Shown: one piece after another, positions 59,095 through 64,000 of the stretch | Position numbering within the stretch: position 1 is the first letter of the stretch | How the letters are laid out: every line of letters begins with the position of its first letter | Source: Anthopleura xanthogrammica | Taxonomy: Eukaryota > Cnidaria > Anthozoa > Actiniaria > Actiniidae | Direction of reading: 5' to 3' | DNA length: 64,000 nucleotides | Assembly: GCA_964019055.1 (NCBI GenBank) | Contig: OZ025219.1 | Coordinates: 2,062,666 to 2,126,665 of the forward strand | The notes under the pieces: model-generated | What the model saw: only the letters and a program-made list of their open reading frames with translations | The model's database searches: none | What the model was told of the DNA's origin: nothing | Position numbers and translations under genes: made by a program

Positions 59095-59382
59095 ATGCCA
59101 CCAAAAAGAGCATTTCGGAAGCCAAAAACGGCAGACGAAGAAAAAGATCTACGGGGGAGCTGTGTACCTAGATCTACTAAATATGTAAACAAATGGGCGT
59201 TTAAAATATTTTCAACATGGCAAAGTTTACGAATGAACAAAAATTCCTGTTTAGAAGAACGAAGTTTTGTGGTGGATATCACGAAAGTGCAGAGCTTGGA
59301 CACAAACATAATCAACCTGAACGCGGAGTCTTTGGATTTTTGGCTCGTGAAGTTTATTGAGGAAGTTTTTAAGGAAGATTGA
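59095..59382 (+). pseudogene. possible KCTD1/ZMYM/QRICH1-type fragment
   Basis: A 95-codon frame starts MPPKRAFRKPKTADEEKDL. It has the block KYVNKWAFKIFSTWQ and, near the end, ESLDFWLVKFIEEVFKED. This resembles the N-terminal half of the tyrosine-recombinase-derived domain of KCTD1/ZMYM2/QRICH1-like and Crypton proteins. The frame ends at TGA directly after KED; a GGA-to-TGA change would explain this, since the next codons (QRYCVFNN) continue in style. Either a gene fragment or a broken Crypton-type copy. Confidence 0.45.
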
Positions 59383-59833
59383 CAACGATATTGCGTATTC
59401 AATAACTGTACTATTAATCTTGTAAACACAAAACCAGACAATAATTTTTTTTTTTAAACTTTACAAATGCATGCTTCTCTTAGTACTATCTTGGCCCTTT
59501 ATCAGTACACGCATATCTTAATATAAAGATTTTGAAATCTTTATATAAAGATTTTGAAATCTTTATAAAGGACCAATAGAGTACAACAGCATGTCACGAA
59601 TAAGGGCCCTGAATAACGAATAAATAATTAGCATGATTATTTGCTGTATCGTTATTAATTCGACCCCGCTTTTCCCTGGGGCCGAAATCAAATCCCTCCC
59701 CGGGCTTTAAGAATGTTGAGCTATTATCAGGTATAAAATAGCATGCACGTGACGGAATTCTTCTATTTTATTGGACCAAATGCTCATTAATTATTCATGA
59801 ATTTTTGAATTATATAGCACAAATTAACATGCT
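59383..59833. other. gene-free stretch with a small double hairpin
   Basis: At 59522-59570 AAAGATTTTGAAATCTTT occurs twice in tandem, each self-complementary. Nothing else was seen. Confidence 0.5.
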
Positions 59834-61230
59834 TATAGTACACTCGACAAAATTACTCGATTCTGATTGGTCTAGAGGAGTACAATTAGAGCGTTAATTG
59901 GTACTCCGCGGGAGTACCAATTAGGTTGCTATGGAAACACGGCCAAAAGCGGCAAATTTCCCCAGTGAAATGAGTGAAATTCCCAAAAAAATCAGTGTTT
60001 TATAGATTGAAATGGAAAAATTTCAGAAAACTGTTCAATACACACATAGGAAGGCCTCAAATTATGATAACTAGACAAATTCAAGACCTAATAAATCATG
60101 TTTTGTAGTAGAAAGTCGTTTTTTTCTTTCTAGTTTTCGCCAAACAATTTGAGTTGGAGTTTTGAATGTTCTCGTTTTACTACCTGTTGTCTTCTGTGGT
60201 TTTCTCGAAAAATAAATTCAACACCACAGCTACAATAAATGTAGAATAATGTAGAAAACAGCTAACAATAGTTTTAAAGCAAATTTCTTTCCGTTTAGCG
60301 AAAAAACAGCGAGTAGAGGCTCGTTTTTTGTTTTGAAAATAGTTAAGATCAAATCTTACCGGCAAACTGTCGAGTAGTTGTAGAGAGACGAATTCAGCTA
60401 TTTATCACAGGTTAATTGATCCTAAGTTATCAATCCAGTCTTGAAATAATAAAATCTTCAGATAATTCACCATTCAAAGAAAATAGCAGCGAAATTCTTC
60501 AAGCTACAGGAGGGAATAATATCCAAAGCACATGGTCTGATCACTGGCGACTCGTTCACGGCAAGCTGTACTTCAAAACTTTTAACTTGAACGACATATT
60601 TGTCGCTTTTATCCCTTTTGATGTTGTCCAGCTAACTTGTTTTCAAAGAAAGTATTTTTGAAATTGTGTTTTTGCAGTTATTAGCAAATGCTAAGAGGAA
60701 AAAAACTTATTTTAGCGAACTGTAAACTCTCAACTTTCGCTTAGTTTTCACACAGTACGTTTTCAAAGAAAAGTCGCTTCTTGATTCGCTGTTTAGCTGT
60801 CATTACTGTCATTCAATAGTTGTAAACATGCATTAAAATGGCTTTTTACTTGAGATGTAAAATTATTTTCTAGTATTTTGTAGTTCAAATCATACATAAA
60901 ATACTAATCTAAAAAGGTTTTACAGCAACGTTAACACTTTCTATGCTGTTCTTGACTTAGCGTTCTTGGAGAAGGGTCGGTTATAGCAAAGGCAATGAAG
61001 ATGAATGAATGCCTTCGCTTCGCATGTTTTATAAAATTTTGTCGAGTGAACTATAAATAAAAAATCGCACGACCTTCTCGTACAATTTGGAATTAATAGG
61101 CACTCGTAATGTTTTGAAAGTTCTTTAATTGCACTCGCCTAAAGGCTCGTGCAATTACAAGAACTTTCAAAACATTACTCGTACCTATTAATTTCCAAAT
61201 TGTACTCGAGGTCGTGCGATTTCCTATACT
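59834..61230 (+). mobile_element. 1.4-kb non-autonomous insertion
   Basis: The paralogous sequence at 29631-29640 reads CATGCTAATG without it. The ends are TATAGTACACTCGACAAAAT and ...GATTTCCTATA. An internal ATTTTGTCGAGTGAACTAT (61036-61054) mirrors the left end. A 162-bp hairpin (61062-61223) forms the right part. There is no convincing transposase; an 81-codon frame at 60416-60661 is unrecognised. Confidence 0.65.
61062..61223. repeat. 162-bp near-perfect hairpin
   Basis: AAATCGCACGACCTTCTCGT is mirrored by ACTCGAGGTCGTGCGATTT. The arms of about 75 bp pair through ACTTTCAAAACATTAC and TTAATAGG. Confidence 0.85.
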
Positions 61231-62001
61231 AATGATATGATCAAATGCGCTTAATTTGACTACAGCGAACTGAAAAAAATAAATAAAGGTGAATAAGTTT
61301 CTAAGGCTGGTTTAGACTCAATCTAACAATACTTTTCTCAAACTCATTAATGATTCATGACTTCATAGTCCAATCGGGTGCTTATTTTAGTATCACGTGC
61401 ATACCCTTGGATACCATGATCCAACATCGGATGGTAATTAGATCCAAACACGTGAGTTTGGAACTCATTAACATAAATTTGTTAGGCTCCTAAAATTTCT
61501 CGCTCACTTCTTATCACTTATCTTTTTTTGGTCTTTTTTCTCTTTTTTTCTCTTTCTCTTACTTCCTTAATCTTTATTTGACCTAATTAATTTTTATTTT
61601 ATTTTGAGTCCAGTGCGTAACCAACTAAGCTAGTGATGATTTCGTTGAAAGTATTGAGTTTGACGTTTTATTTATATTTCTCTATGCGGTGATAATAATT
61701 TATTACATGTACAAAATCGATAGATCTATATTGCTAAAGAAGCGATTACTTTATAGTTTTCCACGATACATTTTATGGTCAGTTTTTTTTATGGTCATTC
61801 TAATATAGATGAGTACATTCTGTGATTTTAACTCATCTTTATTCAGTTTACATACATGCAATCAGTTCAATTCATATGCTTGAACATTACATTTTCTTAT
61901 TAATTGTTTGAGAAACCACATCAAAAACTCGTGCTTCGTGTTTCATCAGGGGAATCCAAACACCTCGAAACAGATAAAAGCACGAGGCCTGAGGCTGGAT
62001 G
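61231..62001. other. gene-free stretch
   Basis: The first 110 bp match 29641-29750. The remainder is AT-rich with no supported gene. Confidence 0.45.
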
Positions 62002-62572
62002 CATGGATACAGCAAACTGCATTGACTCATCATCTCCAGAGCTCTCAAAAAATAATTCTCTCTCTCTCTTCTCCAAGCTGGATATAAAAACACTTATTTT
62101 GGTAAATGAAGGCTATTTGACATTGAATATTCTATTGTTTGACATTAGTCGTCGAATTGTTTGTTAGTTTTTAGTAGTTTATAAAAACAAATTATTTCGA
62201 AAACAAACCAAAAACTTCATTCACGAAACATGGATGCTTACCATTGAAGACATTTACAGCATATTTTGTTGATTTTTTTCGTGTTTGCTGGCGTAGTTTT
62301 CTCAACGTACAAGTCTTTGTATTTTACCCTCACTTGTTTGTAAAAACTCAGTTTCTTTGTTTTTCGTGTTTTTTTTTCTTTTAAGTTTTATACATTTTCC
62401 CTTCTACTGGACGAATATCACTTCGGACGGGGGATATCGCCTAATACCCGTCCTGCACGTGACCCATTTGAACCAATGAGAGCGCGCGAAAATTCATCGT
62501 TGGGTTATACTTTTGCACATTTGTCTTCCTTCCAACCAAATCTAACGTGGATCATTCCCATCATCAACTTTC
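62002..62572. repeat. downstream module of receptor E
   Basis: It is homologous to 6218-6789 and 39050-39622, including the CACGTG/CCAAT cluster at 62457-62494. Confidence 0.7.
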
Positions 62573-64000
62573 TCAGCTCGCGAATGGACAGTCTTCTTTG
62601 GCCTTTTCGTATTTCCTTTGTTGTTTAACGCAGACACCAAGTTCATCTAGTGTATAAGGCAGATGTGGATGATTTCCTTTCTCGAAAATGGACTTTGCTC
62701 TCTTCAAGTATGTTTTGGCCTTTTCGAATTCCTTTTCTTCAACAAGCAACTCACCAAGGTTATGTAGTGTATGACCCAGTCCTGGATTAGTTTCATTGTC
62801 TCCTTTTTCATAAATTGATAGTGCTCTCTCGTAGTATGTTTTGGCCTCGTCGCGTTGCCCTAGATAATCAAGGCAGACACCAATGGCATTTACCGCATTA
62901 GCCAGATTTGGATCATTTACATCGTCTCCTTTCTCGAGTATAGACAGTGCTCTCTCCAAGTATTCTTTGGCCTTTTCGTATTGCCTTAGTTCAATATGGC
63001 AGACACCAAGGTTATGTAGCGTATTAGCCAGTCGTGGATCATTTTCATCGTCTCCTTTCTCGCGAATGGACAGTGCTCTTTCCAAGTTTGTCTTAGCCTT
63101 TTCGTATTGCCTTAAATCAATAAGGCAGACACCAAGTTTATCTAGTGTAGAAGCCAGTTGTGGATCATTTCCTTTCTCGAAAATGGTCTTTGCTCTCTCC
63201 AAGTATGTTTTGGCCTTTTCGAATTCCTTTTCTTCAGCAAGCAACGCACCAAGGTTACGTAGCGTATGACCCAGTCCTGGATCAGTTTCATTGTCTCCTT
63301 TTTCGTAAATTGATAATGCTCTCTCGTAGTATGTTTTGGCCTCGTCGCGTTGCCCTAGTTTATCAAGGCAGACACCAATGGCATTTACCACATTAGCCAG
63401 ATTTGGATCATTTCCTTTCTCGAAAATGGACTTTGCTCTCTCCAAGTATGCTTTGGCCTTTTCGTATTGCTTTTGTCCATGCAGACAGACACCAAGGTTA
63501 TTTAACGTATTAGCTAGTACTTGATCATTTCCATTCTCTCCTTTCTCGCAAATGGACAGTGCTCTCTCCAAGTATGCTTTGGCCTTTTCGTATTCCCTTA
63601 GTTCAATATGGCAGCCACCAAGTGTATCTAGCGTATCAAGCAGTTGTGGATCATTTTGCTCATTTCTATTATCGATAATAGCAAGCCCTTTCTCATAGTA
63701 ACCTTTTGCTTCTTCGTATTTTCCTAGTTTACGTGAAGAAAATCCAAGGTTTTGTAGCGTAATGACCTTGTATGGATGATTTGCATGAAGAACACTTTCA
63801 TCTATTTTGAGTGCTTTTTCATAGAATGTCGTAGCTATTTCTTCTTTTTTTAAATTTGATAAACACAGTCCGAGGTTATGTACCGTATTTGATAGTTGTG
63901 GACTTTCATTGTCACGGAATGTTTGGACGTACTCCTGTACTTTTTCACAATAAGTCTTGGCTTTTTCGGATTCGCCCTGACTTTGATATAAAGAAACTAG
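62573..64000 (-). CDS. receptor E: C-terminal TPR part, continues past the window
   Basis: Open frame of 475 codons from the window edge to TGA at 62573, with the same EDCPFAS end as A and C. It contains about twelve TPRs of 39 to 42 residues (units such as TYYERALSIYEKGDNET and TYLERAKTIFEKGN). The block NAVNAIGVCLD - HTL.NLG.LL - .TLD.LGVC occurs twice, as in C. The window starts inside the third TPR relative to C (LYQSQGESEKAK), so HEPN, NB-ARC and the start must lie beyond 64000 if the copy is complete. No stop or frameshift was seen. Confidence 0.88.
   Translation of the reverse strand, partial: LVSLYQSQGESEKAKTYCEKVQEYVQTFRDNESPQLSNTVHNLGLCLSNLKKEEIATTFYEKALKIDESVLHANHPYKVITLQNLGFSSRKLGKYEEAKGYYEKGLAIIDNRNEQNDPQLLDTLDTLGGCHIELREYEKAKAYLERALSICEKGENGNDQVLANTLNNLGVCLHGQKQYEKAKAYLERAKSIFEKGNDPNLANVVNAIGVCLDKLGQRDEAKTYYERALSIYEKGDNETDPGLGHTLRNLGALLAEEKEFEKAKTYLERAKTIFEKGNDPQLASTLDKLGVCLIDLRQYEKAKTNLERALSIREKGDDENDPRLANTLHNLGVCHIELRQYEKAKEYLERALSILEKGDDVNDPNLANAVNAIGVCLDYLGQRDEAKTYYERALSIYEKGDNETNPGLGHTLHNLGELLVEEKEFEKAKTYLKRAKSIFEKGNHPHLPYTLDELGVCVKQQRKYEKAKEDCPFAS

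Noticed and set aside
60416..60661. 81-codon frame inside the 1.4-kb insertion as a transposase
   Set aside because: No catalytic motif, no family resemblance and too short; regarded as chance.
62883..63269. Plus-strand open frame of 128 codons opposite the TPRs of receptor E
   Set aside because: It is the antisense shadow of the repeated TPR codons. Similar Ser/Leu-rich frames appear opposite every TPR array (7058, 18419, 39715, 40210) in step with the repeats.

Overview
The window is eukaryotic and AT-rich, packed with short inverted-repeat elements. It reads as part of an animal genome, most likely an anthozoan cnidarian (stony coral or relative). The reasons are a tandem family of very large NB-ARC/TPR receptors with a DZIP3-like HEPN N-terminus, phase-consistent GT-AG introns, Tc1, LINE-tail, SINE-like and many MITE families, and no operon-like packing. 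The organism call is inference; no species marker was recognised.

The backbone is a head-to-tail array, all on the minus strand, of five paralogs that I call A to E from left to right. A is at 6790-10870 (two coding exons). B is at 17503-22042 (two coding exons, interrupted by one in-frame stop). C is at 39623-43432 (one uninterrupted 1269-codon exon). D is at 53827-54399 (a HEPN-only deletion remnant). E is at 62573-64000 (C-terminal TPR part, running off the window). Each complete copy encodes an N-terminal HEPN domain with an R-N-x4-H ribonuclease-type motif, an NB-ARC/STAND ATPase with P-loop and Walker B, a winged-helix-like segment, and 12 to 15 kinesin-light-chain-like TPRs. This is the layout of an NLR-like innate sensor: TPRs as sensor, NB-ARC as switch, HEPN as candidate RNA-cleaving effector. 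Upstream and downstream flanks are duplicated with the genes, and different segments group the copies differently, which points to unequal crossing-over or gene conversion.

Between the receptors lie mobile elements. The most striking is a 7.5-kb element (31285-38808) with about 1.01-kb, nearly identical terminal inverted repeats and TTAA target duplications. It encodes a six-exon minus-strand protein of about 1235 codons with a Cys/His cluster, a probable RNase-H-like acidic core, a C2HC finger and a long poly-Asp tract; one missing base in exon 4 breaks the frame. The homologous flank of gene A preserves the empty target site. Similar empty-site comparisons within the window date several other insertions: a 9-bp-duplication Mutator-like foldback, a TTAA MITE, an 841-bp insert with a 5-bp duplication and a 1.4-kb insert.

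The rest comprises a decayed Tc1/mariner DD34E element (2846-4234), an unidentified 181-codon ORF (4325-4870), a nearly identical 1.8-kb duplication (27.4 and 56.8 kb) carrying Gly-rich exons, two LINE 3' ends, THAP-like fragments, a possible KCTD1/ZMYM-type fragment (59095-59382), a 57-codon ORF with a signal-peptide-like start (50935-51108), microsatellites and long gene-free repeats. No rRNA, bona fide tRNA or CRISPR was seen.
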